DNA from: an uncultured Pelagibacteraceae bacterium
GTDB lineage: Bacteria > Pseudomonadota > Alphaproteobacteria > Pelagibacterales > Pelagibacteraceae
Assembly: GCA_902608385.1 (NCBI GenBank)
Contig: CACLNT010000008.1
Location: forward strand, 1 to 63,805
Reading direction: 5' to 3'
DNA: 63,805 nt
How positions within the stretch are numbered: position 1 is the first letter of the stretch; each line of letters begins with the position of its first letter. The notes under the pieces were generated by a model. It did no database searches, was not told where the DNA came from, and saw nothing but the letters and a program-made list of their open reading frames with translations. A program made the translations under genes and the position numbers. Shown piece after piece: positions 17,952 to 27,642 of this stretch.

Positions 17952-18665
17952 TCACCGTTTTTTAGCTAAACTTGCAAATACACCAGATAAAATACGTGTT
18001 TCTTTTTTTGATAGTTCCATTTTATAAAATATGCTTCTTAAATTTTCCAACATAATGGGCTTTTTTTCGTACGATTTAAAAAAATTTATCTCCTCAAGGT
18101 TTTTAATACAAAGATTTACCATTGATTGAATTTCCTTTTTGCTAGCAATCTTTACCTTATTAGACTTAGTGTATTTTGAATCTTTTAATTTAATTAAACT
18201 GGATACTGTTTGAGAAATAATTATTACACTATGAGATAAATTTAAAGATTTAAAATCAGGATTAGTAGGAATTTGTAAAGTGTAATTTGCATAACTAATT
18301 TCATTATTTGACAAACCAGAAGCTTCAGAACCAAATAAAAAAGCTATTTTTTTATTAAAATCAATTTTTTTTAAATCATTTAATTTAATATGTTTAATAT
18401 TTTTATTCCTAGATCTTGAAGAGGTTGCAATTACAAAATCAACTTTTTTAACCGCATGTTCTAATTTATTATATACTTTGCTGCCTTTTATGATTTCTTT
18501 TGCTCCAACCGATGTAGCTAAAATTTTATCATTAGGAAATAAAGGTTTTGGATTGACTATAATTAATTTATTAAAATTAAAATTTTTTATAGCTCTAGCA
18601 CAAGCTCCAATATTTTCTGATAATTGTGGTTTATTAAGAATGAACGAAATGTTAGAAAATAACAT
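17952..18665 (-). CDS. TrmH/SpoU (SPOUT) family RNA methyltransferase, TrmJ-like
   Basis: 237 residues from the ATG at 18665, which overlaps the citramalate-synthase TGA (TGATG); a TTG one codon earlier is a less likely start. SPOUT knot motifs are present: FILNKPQLSENIGACARAIKN (motif 1), FLFGSEASGLSNNEI (motif 2) and IPTNPDFKSLNLSHSV (motif 3). These fit TrmJ-type tRNA (Cm32/Um32) 2'-O-methyltransferases, including the roughly 80-residue helical C-terminal extension. The precise target cannot be read from the sequence. Confidence 0.87.
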   Translation of the reverse strand: MLFSNISFILNKPQLSENIGACARAIKNFNFNKLIIVNPKPLFPNDKILATSVGAKEIIKGSKVYNKLEHAVKKVDFVIATSSRSRNKNIKHIKLNDLKKIDFNKKIAFLFGSEASGLSNNEISYANYTLQIPTNPDFKSLNLSHSVIIISQTVSSLIKLKDSKYTKSNKVKIASKKEIQSMVNLCIKNLEEINFFKSYEKKPIMLENLRSIFYKMELSKKETRILSGVFASLAKKR

Positions 18666-20266
18666 CAATTGCTAGCAGGAGCTTTATCTTTAAACAATTT
18701 GTAATCTAAACTGTCGACAAGAGCTTTAAATGATGCTTCAATAATGTTTGGGGATACACCTATAGTAAACCAATTTTTTCCTTTTGAGTCTGTACTTTCA
18801 ATCGAAACTCTAGTTACTGCCTCTGTTCCAGTATTTAAAATTCTAACTTTATAATCTACTAACTTAAGATCCTTTAAGTATTTCGAATATTTTGCAAGTT
18901 TATCTACATTATTTCTAATTGCATTGTCCAAGGCATGAACAGGACCATTTCCTTGGCCTTCACACAAAATTATTTTTTTGTCTACTTCTAGCTGTGCTTT
19001 CGCTGAAGAAATAATCTTTCCAGAATTATCTTTTTTTACAGTTACATCGTACTCTTTAATTGAAATATATCTTGGAATTTCGCCCATAATTCTTCTTGCA
19101 AGTAATTCAAAAGAAGCGTCAGCTCCATCATAACTATAACCAATAAACTCTCTATCTTTAACTTCTTCTAGTAATTTTTTAATCTTTGTATCGTTTTCTT
19201 TAAAATCAATTCCAATAGAGTTAAGTCTTGATATAATATTTGATTTTCCAGCTTGATCCGAGACAACAATGTTTCTTACATTTCCTACTAACTCAGGTTT
19301 TATATGTTCATATGTTTTTGGATTTTTTTGAACTGCCGAAACATGCAATCCACCTTTATGAGAAAAAGCAGCTGCACCAACATAAGGTAAATGTTGATTT
19401 GGTTTTCTATTTAAAATTTCATCCAACAATCTAGAACATTGTGTTAATTTATTAATATTTTCAGATTTTATATTTGTAGTAAATTTTTTTGAAAAATTAT
19501 CTTTTAGATGAATTGTTGGTATAATTGACATTAAATTTGCATTACCACATCTTTCACCTAGTCCATTTATGGTTCCTTGCACTTGTCTTACACCTGAAAG
19601 TACTGCTACTAATGAATTAGCTACAGCGTTTCCCGTATCATTATGTGCATGAATACCTAGATTTTTTCCTGGAACATGTTTTGTTACCTCAGTTACAATT
19701 TTTTCAACCTCATTAGGAAGAGCTCCTCCATTTGTGTCGCATAAAACTATCCATCTGGCTCCATTTTCATATGCAGATTTTATGCAAGAAATTGCATATT
19801 CTTTATTATTTTTAAAACCATCAAAAAAATGTTCAGCATCAAACATGAATTCTTTCTTCTGTTTTACAAAATGTTTTGTGCTTTCTCTTATGTTTTCTAA
19901 ATTTTCTTCATTTGAAATTCCTAAAGCAACATCCACATGAAAGTCCCAAGATTTTCCAACGAGACAAATTGCTGGAGCTTTAGAATTTAACAAAGCAGAT
20001 AAACCAGGATCATTCACTGCACTTCTCCCAGTTTTTTTTGTCATTCCAAAAGCAGTTAATATAGATTTTTTAATATTAATTTTTTTTTGAAAAAATTCAG
20101 TATCAGTAGGATTGGCTCCTGGCCATCCACCTTCTATATAATCAACCCCTAAATTTCCCAAAGCTTCTGCTATTTTTAATTTATCATCAATAGAGAAATC
20201 TACACCTTGAGTTTGGGCGCCATCTCTTAATGTTGTATCAAATATATATATTTTTTCTTTGCTCAT
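18665..20266 (-). CDS. cimA: (R)-citramalate synthase
   Basis: 533 residues. It belongs to the DRE-TIM metallolyase family, with FDTTLRDGAQTQG (about 9-21) and HAHNDTGNAVANS (metal-binding histidines). The long form and the C-terminal LeuA-type regulatory domain (about 400-530) match CimA, which condenses pyruvate and acetyl-CoA to citramalate as an alternative route to 2-ketobutyrate for isoleucine. LeuA (2-isopropylmalate synthase) is the main alternative; the ADASFELLARR and GNGPVHALDNA segments favour CimA. The ATG overlaps the cysS stop by four bases. Confidence 0.87.
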   Translation of the reverse strand: MSKEKIYIFDTTLRDGAQTQGVDFSIDDKLKIAEALGNLGVDYIEGGWPGANPTDTEFFQKKINIKKSILTAFGMTKKTGRSAVNDPGLSALLNSKAPAICLVGKSWDFHVDVALGISNEENLENIRESTKHFVKQKKEFMFDAEHFFDGFKNNKEYAISCIKSAYENGARWIVLCDTNGGALPNEVEKIVTEVTKHVPGKNLGIHAHNDTGNAVANSLVAVLSGVRQVQGTINGLGERCGNANLMSIIPTIHLKDNFSKKFTTNIKSENINKLTQCSRLLDEILNRKPNQHLPYVGAAAFSHKGGLHVSAVQKNPKTYEHIKPELVGNVRNIVVSDQAGKSNIISRLNSIGIDFKENDTKIKKLLEEVKDREFIGYSYDGADASFELLARRIMGEIPRYISIKEYDVTVKKDNSGKIISSAKAQLEVDKKIILCEGQGNGPVHALDNAIRNNVDKLAKYSKYLKDLKLVDYKVRILNTGTEAVTRVSIESTDSKGKNWFTIGVSPNIIEASFKALVDSLDYKLFKDKAPASN

Positions 20267-21624
20267 TTAAATTTCCAAGTGGTTTTATCATTTGTGTCTT
20301 CAATTAAAACACCTTTGTCTAAAAGTTCATCTCTTATTTGATCTGCTAATTTATATTTTTTATCTTCTCTTGCTTTATTTCTTTCGTCTATTTTTTCTAA
20401 TATTTCTTTTTCAGATAAAATTGACTTATTTTTTTTAAAATCGATCCATTTCTCTTTTGTAGTTGTAAGTAATCCAACAAAATTACATGCTGAAGTAAAA
20501 ATTTCTTTATCTTTTAGTTCACCTTTTTGTGATTTGTCAAATAGTTTATGTAAGTTGGCAATATAGCCGGGCGTATTTAAATCATCATAAAGTGGAGTTA
20601 AATAATCTTCTGGTATTAAAACTGGTTTTTTTAATTCTGTGTAACATTCATACCATTTGTTGATAGTGTTCTGACATTGCTCAATTAAATTATCATTCCA
20701 ATCTAATGGTTGTTTATAGTGTGCGCTCATCAATGCTAATCTCAAAACTTGGCCACTAATAGTTTTTTTAAATTGACTAATTTTTAAAATATTTCCTTGA
20801 GATTTTGCCATTTTCTCATTTGACATTGTTATGAAGCCATTATGAATCCAATAATTTGCAAAAAATTCATTTTCATTTGCACATCTAGATTGAGCTATTT
20901 CATTTTCATGATGAGGAAAAATTAAATCTATTCCTCCTCCATGAATATCAAATTTGTCTCCTAAATATTTTTTTGACATAACAGAACATTCTAAATGCCA
21001 ACCTGGCCTACCCTTTCCCCAAGGAGAATCCCAGTAAGGCTCGTTATCATTAGATGGTTTCCATAAAACAAAATCTTCTGGGTTTTTTTTATTATCAGAT
21101 ATTTCAACTCTTGAACCAGCAATTAATTCATCTAAGTTTTTATTAGATAATTTTCCATAATCTTTAAATTTTTTAACCTCAAAATACACATGTTCTTTCT
21201 TGATATAAGCAAAATTTTTTTTAATTAATGTAGTGATCATTTCTATCATTAAAGGAATATTTTCAGTTGCCTTAGGTTCAAAGTTAGGTTTTTGACAATT
21301 TAAATAAATACAATCTTCATGAAAGTTTTTTGTAATTTCTTTTGTTAATACTTTAGTAGAAATATTTTTTTCAATAGAAGATTGAATTATTTTGTCATCT
21401 ATATCTGTAATATTTCTAACATATTTAATTTTGTCTTCTCCATAACTACATTTTAAAATTCTAAACAAAACATCAAATACAACCAATGGTCTTGCATTTC
21501 CAATATGTGGATCCTCATAGACTGTTGGACCGCATACGTACATGCCTATTTTATTTTTGTTTATTGGTACAAATTTTTCTTTTTTGTTTCCAAGACTATT
21601 AGTTAAAAAAATATCCTTATTCAT
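20263..21624 (-). CDS. cysS: Cysteinyl-tRNA synthetase
   Basis: 453 residues, full length. The class I HIGH motif appears as YEDPHIGNAR and the KMSKS motif as KMAKSQGN. Zinc ligands are visible in YVCGPTVY, HLECSVM and HHENEIAQS. It charges tRNA-Cys in the cytoplasm. It lies in a minus-strand run nadE-cysS-cimA with overlapping or one-base spacing. Confidence 0.96.
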   Translation of the reverse strand: MNKDIFLTNSLGNKKEKFVPINKNKIGMYVCGPTVYEDPHIGNARPLVVFDVLFRILKCSYGEDKIKYVRNITDIDDKIIQSSIEKNISTKVLTKEITKNFHEDCIYLNCQKPNFEPKATENIPLMIEMITTLIKKNFAYIKKEHVYFEVKKFKDYGKLSNKNLDELIAGSRVEISDNKKNPEDFVLWKPSNDNEPYWDSPWGKGRPGWHLECSVMSKKYLGDKFDIHGGGIDLIFPHHENEIAQSRCANENEFFANYWIHNGFITMSNEKMAKSQGNILKISQFKKTISGQVLRLALMSAHYKQPLDWNDNLIEQCQNTINKWYECYTELKKPVLIPEDYLTPLYDDLNTPGYIANLHKLFDKSQKGELKDKEIFTSACNFVGLLTTTKEKWIDFKKNKSILSEKEILEKIDERNKAREDKKYKLADQIRDELLDKGVLIEDTNDKTTWKFK

Positions 21625-21625
21625 G

Positions 21626-22363
21626 TTATTTGGGAATTTTACATACCGGAATCAATTCCATTTTGTGTAAGTTTAATTTTCTTATTTCCTCATATTTTAA
21701 TCTATTTTTTGAATTACAATTAGACATTGCTTCTTCAACTTGTTCGTATGTTAGGCCTATTTGTTTTTCATCAGTTCTTCCATCCTCCCATAGACCATCA
21801 GTTGGTTGAGCTTTAATTATTTCTTCTAATATTTTTAATTCTTTTCCTAATTCCCACACTTCAGTTTTTGTACAATCAGCAATTGGAGAAATATCAACAC
21901 CTCCATCACCATATTTTGTAAAAAAACCAACTCCAAAATCTTCTACTTTGTTACCTGTTCCTACAACAATTCCGTTGTTTGCTGCTGCTACTTGATAAAG
22001 AGTTGTCATTCTAATTCTTGCTCTAGAATTGGCCATGCCATGACTATTATCAAATTTTGATAATTTCGATTGAAAAGATTTAAATACTTCATCAAGCTCT
22101 ATTGTATAAGTTTCTACATTTTTAAATTTTTCTTCTAACCATTCTTTATGTTTAAGACTTAAATCATGCTGAGAACGAATTTGTTTAATTGGCATACACA
22201 AAGCTATAGTTTTTAAACCCGTCATTGCGCATAAAGCGCTTGTTACCGATGAATCAATTCCTCCAGACACACCAATTACTAGCGATTGAGCTTTTTTTGG
22301 CATTGAATTTACATAATTCAATATCCAATCTTTAATAAATATAGTTTTTTTACTAACTTCCAT
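21626..22363 (-). CDS. nadE: NH3-dependent NAD+ synthetase
   Basis: 245 residues, the short ammonia-dependent form without the glutaminase domain. It carries the PP-loop VIGVSGGIDSSVTSAL, the VVGTGNKVEDFGVGFFTKYGDG segment and SPIADCTKTEVWEL. It amidates deamido-NAD in the last step of NAD synthesis. The gene ends one base from cysS. Confidence 0.93.
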   Translation of the reverse strand: MEVSKKTIFIKDWILNYVNSMPKKAQSLVIGVSGGIDSSVTSALCAMTGLKTIALCMPIKQIRSQHDLSLKHKEWLEEKFKNVETYTIELDEVFKSFQSKLSKFDNSHGMANSRARIRMTTLYQVAAANNGIVVGTGNKVEDFGVGFFTKYGDGGVDISPIADCTKTEVWELGKELKILEEIIKAQPTDGLWEDGRTDEKQIGLTYEQVEEAMSNCNSKNRLKYEEIRKLNLHKMELIPVCKIPK

Positions 22364-22401
22364 AATTCAAATATACGTTATAGGATTTCTTTTATAAACG
22401 C

Positions 22402-23781
22402 TTAAGATACCGCTCTAATTCCGCTTCTTGCGTTATTAGAGTTTTTTTTAATCTCGTCAGAAATTAAAAATGCAAGTTCTATAGCTTGATTGGCATTTAA
22501 TCTTGGATCACAATGTGTGCGGTACCTACTTGATAAGTCCTTATCAGAAATTTTTTGTGTTCCACCAGTACATTCAGTGACATTTTGTCCTGTCATTTCT
22601 ATATGCAGCCCCCCAGCATAAGAGCCCTCGCTCTGATGTACAGCAAAAACATTTTTAACTTCTTTTAAAATATTATTAAATGGTCTTGTTTTAAAACCTG
22701 TAGAAGATTTAACAGTGTTTCCATGCATAGGATCACACGACCAAATAACATTTAAACCTTCTTTTTTAATAGTTCTAACTAATTTTGGTAAAAATTTTCC
22801 GACATTTTCATAACCAAATCTTGAAATTAAAGTTATTTTTCCTTTTTCATTTTTAGGATTTATAACATTGCAAATTTTAACTATTTCTTCAGGTTTTGAT
22901 GTTGGTCCACACTTGATTCCAATTGGGTTTTCAATACCTCTGCAAAATTCAACATGACCGCCATTCAGTTGTCTTGTTCTGTCGCCAATCCAAACAAAGT
23001 GTGCAGATGTATCGTGATATTCTCCTGTTGTTGAGTCTATTCTTGTCATGCTTTCTTCGAAAGGAAGTAATAAAGCTTCGTGTGAAGTCCAAAAATTAAC
23101 TGTTTTTAATCTTCTGTTGAAATCGGAGTTTATTCCACATGCATCCATAAAAGCTAACGCATCAGCAATTTTATCTTCTAATTCTTTAAACTTTTTAGCT
23201 TGTGGACTTTTTTTAATATAACCTAAGTTCCATAGATGAACTTTTTTTAAATCAGCAAATCCTCCATGGCAAAAAGCTCTTATTAAATTTAAAGTGGATG
23301 CTGCTTGAGAATAAGCCTTAAATAATCTTTTTGGATCAGGTTTTCTTGCCTTTTCAGTAAATTCTATACCATTTATATTATCACCAAGATAACTTGGTAG
23401 CTCTACATCTCCTTGTTTTTCTGTTGGAGCAGTTCTTGGCTTGGAAAATTGTCCTGCAATTCTTCCAAGTTTAACAACTGGTAAAGATGCTGAATAAGTT
23501 AAAACTAGTGACATTTGCAAAATAACTTTAAAATAGTCTCTAATATTGTCTGGGTTAAATTCGGCAAAACTTTCAGCACAATCGCCGCCCTGTAACAAGA
23601 AAGCTTTTCCGTCAACAACATCAGCAAGCTGTTGTTTTAAATGTCTTGTCTCTCCAGCAAATACCAAAGGAGGAAAGTTTTTTATTTTTCCAAGAACCAT
23701 ATTAAGTTCTTTTTCATTCCCATAATTAGGTATGTGTTTTACAGGATAATTTTTCCAGCTATTTGTTTTCCATTTTTTCAT
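22402..23781 (-). CDS. 3-deoxy-7-phosphoheptulonate synthase, class II
   Basis: 459 residues from the ATG at 23781 (a TTG two codons upstream is in frame). This is class II (plant-like) DAHP synthase, first enzyme of the shikimate pathway, condensing PEP and erythrose 4-phosphate. Signature blocks are FLLQGGDCAESFAEF (metal-binding Cys), VVKLGRIAGQFSKPRT, FWTSHEALLLPFE, GDRTRQLNGGHVEF and WSCDPMHGNT. The length agrees with the class II family (about 450-470). Confidence 0.95.
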   Translation of the reverse strand: MKKWKTNSWKNYPVKHIPNYGNEKELNMVLGKIKNFPPLVFAGETRHLKQQLADVVDGKAFLLQGGDCAESFAEFNPDNIRDYFKVILQMSLVLTYSASLPVVKLGRIAGQFSKPRTAPTEKQGDVELPSYLGDNINGIEFTEKARKPDPKRLFKAYSQAASTLNLIRAFCHGGFADLKKVHLWNLGYIKKSPQAKKFKELEDKIADALAFMDACGINSDFNRRLKTVNFWTSHEALLLPFEESMTRIDSTTGEYHDTSAHFVWIGDRTRQLNGGHVEFCRGIENPIGIKCGPTSKPEEIVKICNVINPKNEKGKITLISRFGYENVGKFLPKLVRTIKKEGLNVIWSCDPMHGNTVKSSTGFKTRPFNNILKEVKNVFAVHQSEGSYAGGLHIEMTGQNVTECTGGTQKISDKDLSSRYRTHCDPRLNANQAIELAFLISDEIKKNSNNARSGIRAVS

Positions 23782-23816
23782 ATTCAACCTAAGAGTGTTC
23801 TAGCAGAGTTTATTGA

Positions 23817-25637
23817 TTATTCAACAGTGACTGATTTAGCTAAATTTCTTGGCTTATCAATATCATATCCTCTTTTAAGCGCTGAATAATAGGCTAACTT
23901 TTGAAGAGGAATAGTTATTAAAAAAGGTAACAAATCATCAGATGCATTTTCAACTTCAATTTTTTCCCAAATGTTTTCTGAATAAACTTCATCTTTACTT
24001 TTATTTGTAATTAAAAGAACTTTAGCTCCTCTTGCTATAACTTCTTGCATATTAGACATTGTTTTTTTGTAATACTCATCTCTTGGAGCTAAAACAACAA
24101 CGGGCATACCTTCTTCAATTAATGCAAGCGGTCCATGTTTCATTTCACCAGCTGGATATCCTTCTGCATGTACATAAGCTAATTCTTTTAATTTTAATGC
24201 ACCTTCTAAAGCAATTGGAAAAGAATATCCTCGTCCTAAAAACATTGATCCTTTAATTTCAGCAAATGAACTACACACAGATTGAACTTTGCTGTCAGTT
24301 TCTAAAGTTTGTTTTGTTAATTTTGATAATGAAAAAAGTGATTTGATTTTTTCTAAATATTTTTTTTTATCAATATCTTTTCTCATTTTAGAAATTTTTA
24401 AACATAAAATATATAAAACTAACATTTGACCTAAAAAAGCTTTTGTAGAAGCTACTCCAATTTCAGGTCCGCAATGAATCGGAAGTACAAATTTCGACTC
24501 TCTAGCTATGGAGCTTTCAACAACATTTACAACGCTGCATGTTTTCATCTTGTTTTTATTGCATAAATCTAATGCTGCAAATGTATCTGCAGTTTCACCT
24601 GATTGGGAAACAAATACATAAAGAGTATCTTTTTTAAACCTATTATTTCGATATCTAAACTCTGAAGCAATATCTACATTGACATTTAATGTAGTTAATT
24701 GTTCAAACCAATATTTGGCCAATAAGCATGAATGATAAGCGGTTCCACAGCCAATCAACATTATTGAAGAAATTTCATTCACCTTCCAAGGGAAATTAAA
24801 AATATTTATATCGCTGTTAACTTTGTCAATATATTCATTTACACAATTTTTAATTGTTGTTGGTTGCTCTTCAACTTCTTTAGCCATGAAATGCTTATAA
24901 TCACCTTTGTCATAATTTTGTCCATCTAAAGAAAGTTCTAAAACTTTTTTGTTAACCTTTTTTCCATTTTCGTCAAAAAATTCTACATTATCCTTTTTAA
25001 GAATACAAAATTCACCATCATTTAAATAAGAAATCTTATTTGTCATTGATTTAAGAGCGTAAGAATCAGAGCCAAGATAATTTTCATTTGGTCCATACCC
25101 AACCGCCAAAGGAGATCCTCTTCTTGCGCCAACAATTAAATCTGGCTGTTCTTTAAATATTATCCCAAGTGCAAAACTTCCATGTAGTTTGTTTAAAACC
25201 TTTAAAATGGATTTTTTTAAATCATTTTTTTTTAAGTATTCGGTAATTAAATGAACTATAACTTCAGTATCAGTTTGTGATTTAAATTTGTGTCCTTTTT
25301 TGATTAATAATTTTTTTAATAAAGTAGAATTTTCTATTATACCATTATGCACTACAGATACACTTTCGGAAGAATGTGGATGAGCATTTATTGAGTTTGG
25401 TATTCCGTGAGTAGCCCATCTAACATGACCAATTCCAATAGTTCCCTTTAAATTACTTTTAGATAAATTTTTTTCCAACACATCAACTCTTCCTTCACAT
25501 TTAACTTCGTTTAAGTGTCCTTCGTTTATTGTGGCTATTCCAGCAGAATCATATCCTCGATATTCTAATTTTCTTAAAGAATTTATTATTGATGTAGTAA
25601 CTTGTTTTTTGCTTGTTATTCCAATTATTCCGCACAT
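23817..25637 (-). CDS. glmS: Glutamine-fructose-6-phosphate aminotransferase (isomerizing)
   Basis: 606 residues, full length. The N-terminal glutaminase domain starts MCGIIGI with the Cys2 nucleophile exposed after Met removal (1-220); two SIS domains follow (about 285-606), ending DIDKPRNLAKSVTVE. It makes glucosamine 6-phosphate for peptidoglycan and LPS. Its ATG overlaps the stop of the GlmU-like gene by one base, so the two amino-sugar genes form an operon. I see no glmS ribozyme, since the upstream gene is directly adjacent. Confidence 0.97.
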   Translation of the reverse strand: MCGIIGITSKKQVTTSIINSLRKLEYRGYDSAGIATINEGHLNEVKCEGRVDVLEKNLSKSNLKGTIGIGHVRWATHGIPNSINAHPHSSESVSVVHNGIIENSTLLKKLLIKKGHKFKSQTDTEVIVHLITEYLKKNDLKKSILKVLNKLHGSFALGIIFKEQPDLIVGARRGSPLAVGYGPNENYLGSDSYALKSMTNKISYLNDGEFCILKKDNVEFFDENGKKVNKKVLELSLDGQNYDKGDYKHFMAKEVEEQPTTIKNCVNEYIDKVNSDINIFNFPWKVNEISSIMLIGCGTAYHSCLLAKYWFEQLTTLNVNVDIASEFRYRNNRFKKDTLYVFVSQSGETADTFAALDLCNKNKMKTCSVVNVVESSIARESKFVLPIHCGPEIGVASTKAFLGQMLVLYILCLKISKMRKDIDKKKYLEKIKSLFSLSKLTKQTLETDSKVQSVCSSFAEIKGSMFLGRGYSFPIALEGALKLKELAYVHAEGYPAGEMKHGPLALIEEGMPVVVLAPRDEYYKKTMSNMQEVIARGAKVLLITNKSKDEVYSENIWEKIEVENASDDLLPFLITIPLQKLAYYSALKRGYDIDKPRNLAKSVTVE

Positions 25638-26248
25638 TATTTTTTTCTTTTATAATTTTTAACTTCAGTTTGAGCAGTTCTTGTTAATGCTAATGAATTT
25701 TTTTTTACATTTTTAGTAATTACAGAGCCAGCACCAACTACACTATTTTTATTGATTGTTACTGGAGCTACCAATGAAGAATTTGATCCTATAAATACAT
25801 TATTTTTAATTTTTGTTTTATTCTTTTTAACTCCATCATAATTACATGTAATTGTTCCAGCACCTATGTTTGTTGAGTTACCAATTGAAGTATCGCCAAT
25901 ATAAGATAAGTGATTTACTTTTGATCCCTTTCCAATTGTGCTTTTTTTAACTTCAACAAAATTACCTATTTTTGATCCTGATTTTAATACGGTTCCTGGT
26001 CTTAATCTTGCATACGGACCTACACTAACATTGTTCTCTATTTTTACATTTTCAACATGTGAAAAAGAAAAAATTTTAACATTGTTTTGAATTTTTACTT
26101 TTTGACCAAAAACAACATATGGATCAATTGATACATTTTTTCCTATTTTTGTATCTTTTGAGAAAAAAACTGTATCAGGAGCAATCATCTTCACTCCTTG
26201 TTTTTTAAATTTTTTTCTTAAACTATCTTGTAAATTTATTTGTTTCAT
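25637..26248 (-). CDS. glmU: GlmU acetyltransferase domain only (left-handed beta-helix)
   Basis: 203 residues made of hexapeptide repeats, matching the C-terminal half of GlmU: VGPYARLRPGTVL, GNFVEVKKSTIGKGSK, NHLSYIGD, GAGTITCNYDGVKK and VGAGSVITKNV. This half acetylates glucosamine 1-phosphate. The N-terminal uridylyltransferase domain (about 230 residues) is absent, so a separate enzyme must make UDP-GlcNAc. The first 20 residues form a short basic helix. It is operonic with glmS. The start at 26248 is divergent from the phosphatase gene, with 72 bases between. Confidence 0.85.
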   Translation of the reverse strand: MKQINLQDSLRKKFKKQGVKMIAPDTVFFSKDTKIGKNVSIDPYVVFGQKVKIQNNVKIFSFSHVENVKIENNVSVGPYARLRPGTVLKSGSKIGNFVEVKKSTIGKGSKVNHLSYIGDTSIGNSTNIGAGTITCNYDGVKKNKTKIKNNVFIGSNSSLVAPVTINKNSVVGAGSVITKNVKKNSLALTRTAQTEVKNYKRKK

Positions 26249-26320
26249 TTATTAAGATTTCTTATAGTAGACTAATCATGTTCTTTAATTCACAAATTAT
26301 TTCTTATTAATACTTTTAAA

Positions 26321-27010
26321 ATGAGTCAAAAATTAACGATAATATTAGATCTTGATGGAACTTTGGTAGATACGGCACCAGATCTTTTGCTTGCACATAA
26401 CCATGTGATGAAAAAATTTGGATATAGCTCAAGAGATCTTAATGAAATAAAAAATCTTGCTGGCAAAGGTGCTGCTGTAATGATTGGAAGATCAATTTGG
26501 GAATCAGCAAAAAAAGAATTCTCTTCTATTAATGATAAAAAAACTAAAGATGAAATGGTAAAAGAATTTATTAATTTTTATGGAAAAAATATCGTTGTAA
26601 AAAGTAAACTTGTTAGTGGTGTTTTTGAATTTTTAAAATGGGCAAAGTCAAAAAATATATCCATGGGTGTTTGTACTAATAAACAAGAACATTTAGCTAT
26701 AAATTTATTAAAAAAAATTAAAATTTATGATTTTTTTGAATATGTTGCTGGTAGGAATACTTTTGAATATTGCAAGCCTGATCCAAGACATATTACAAGC
26801 ATGATAGAAATAATGAATGGAAGTATAAAAAAAAGTTTAATGATTGGTGATAGCGAAAATGATTCAGAAGCTGCCAAATCTGCCGGAATTCCAATGATAC
26901 TTTTAAAAGATGGATATACAGATAGAAATGTAGATCAAATTTATCATAATCATTTAATAAAAGATTTTAACAATATAGAAAAAATAATATCTTTATATTT
27001 AAATGATTGA
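26321..27010 (+). CDS. HAD-family phosphatase, phosphoglycolate-phosphatase-like
   Basis: 229 residues. HAD motifs are complete: LDLDGTLVDT (motif I, nucleophile Asp), VCTNK (motif II), KPDPRH (motif III lysine) and MIGDSENDSEAAKSAG (motif IV), with a helical C1 cap between about 18 and 90. Gph-type enzymes clear 2-phosphoglycolate, but relatives act on other small phosphates. It overlaps the downstream LysE-type gene by 8 bases. Confidence 0.85.
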   Translation: MSQKLTIILDLDGTLVDTAPDLLLAHNHVMKKFGYSSRDLNEIKNLAGKGAAVMIGRSIWESAKKEFSSINDKKTKDEMVKEFINFYGKNIVVKSKLVSGVFEFLKWAKSKNISMGVCTNKQEHLAINLLKKIKIYDFFEYVAGRNTFEYCKPDPRHITSMIEIMNGSIKKSLMIGDSENDSEAAKSAGIPMILLKDGYTDRNVDQIYHNHLIKDFNNIEKIISLYLND

Positions 27011-27605
27011 TCTTAATCTTTTTTTTGCATTAACAAGTTTTTATTTTGTTATGTATGTAACTCCAGGACCAAACAATGCCATGGTTCTGACCTCAGGAAT
27101 AAAATTTGGTTTTTCAAAAACTATTCCTCACATGTCAGGAATAACTATTGGTCATGTTTTACAGGTAGTTCTTGTTTGTCTTGGCTTGGGAAAACTATTT
27201 CAATTATTTCCAGTAATTCAAAATGTACTAAAAATAGTCTGTGCAATATATCTTTTATACCTTGGTTATAAAATTATTGGGTCCTTTAGTAATATTAAAG
27301 AAGATGGTTCAAGACCTTTAAAATTTTATGAAGCTGCATTATTTCAATTAGTAAATCCAAAAGCTTGGACAATTTCTTCAATGGTTGCGTCAGGTTTTTT
27401 ACCTAAAGATGAAAACCTTATTACAGCCATTTTTTTCATTTCAATTACCGCTTTAATTATTTGCCCTATATCGATATCCATATGGGCTGCATTTGGTTCG
27501 GGAATTAGAAATTTAGTAAAGAATGATAAAAAAAAAGCTATTGTAGAGTATTTTTTAGCCATATTGCTTTTAATAACTGCCATTTTGATTGTATTAGAAA
27601 AATAA
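27003..27605 (+). CDS. LysE/RhtB family amino-acid exporter
   Basis: 200 residues with about six hydrophobic segments, the family's normal topology. The signature near the N-terminus, MYVTPGPNNAMVLTSG, and FQLVNPKAWTISSMVA in the centre are characteristic of LysE-type exporters. It would act in the inner membrane; the exported amino acid or metabolite is not predictable. It overlaps the upstream phosphatase gene and precedes prpD by 37 bases. Confidence 0.9.
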   Translation: MIDLNLFFALTSFYFVMYVTPGPNNAMVLTSGIKFGFSKTIPHMSGITIGHVLQVVLVCLGLGKLFQLFPVIQNVLKIVCAIYLLYLGYKIIGSFSNIKEDGSRPLKFYEAALFQLVNPKAWTISSMVASGFLPKDENLITAIFFISITALIICPISISIWAAFGSGIRNLVKNDKKKAIVEYFLAILLLITAILIVLEK

Positions 27606-27631
27606 TTTACTATTACTGTTAACAAAAATTT

Positions 27632-27637
27632 AAGGAG
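27632..27637 (+). promoter_or_regulatory. Shine-Dalgarno site that fixes a TTG start for prpD
   Basis: AAGGAG sits 5 bases before the TTG at 27643. No ATG occurs in frame until about 40 codons in, past conserved sequence, so this site decides the start. Strong Shine-Dalgarno sites are uncommon in this window. Confidence 0.65.
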
Positions 27638-27642
27638 TTATT

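Noticed and set aside
25638-25700. glmS ribozyme upstream of glmS
   Set aside because: The bases upstream of glmS are coding sequence of the GlmU-like gene, and this ribozyme is a feature of Gram-positive bacteria.
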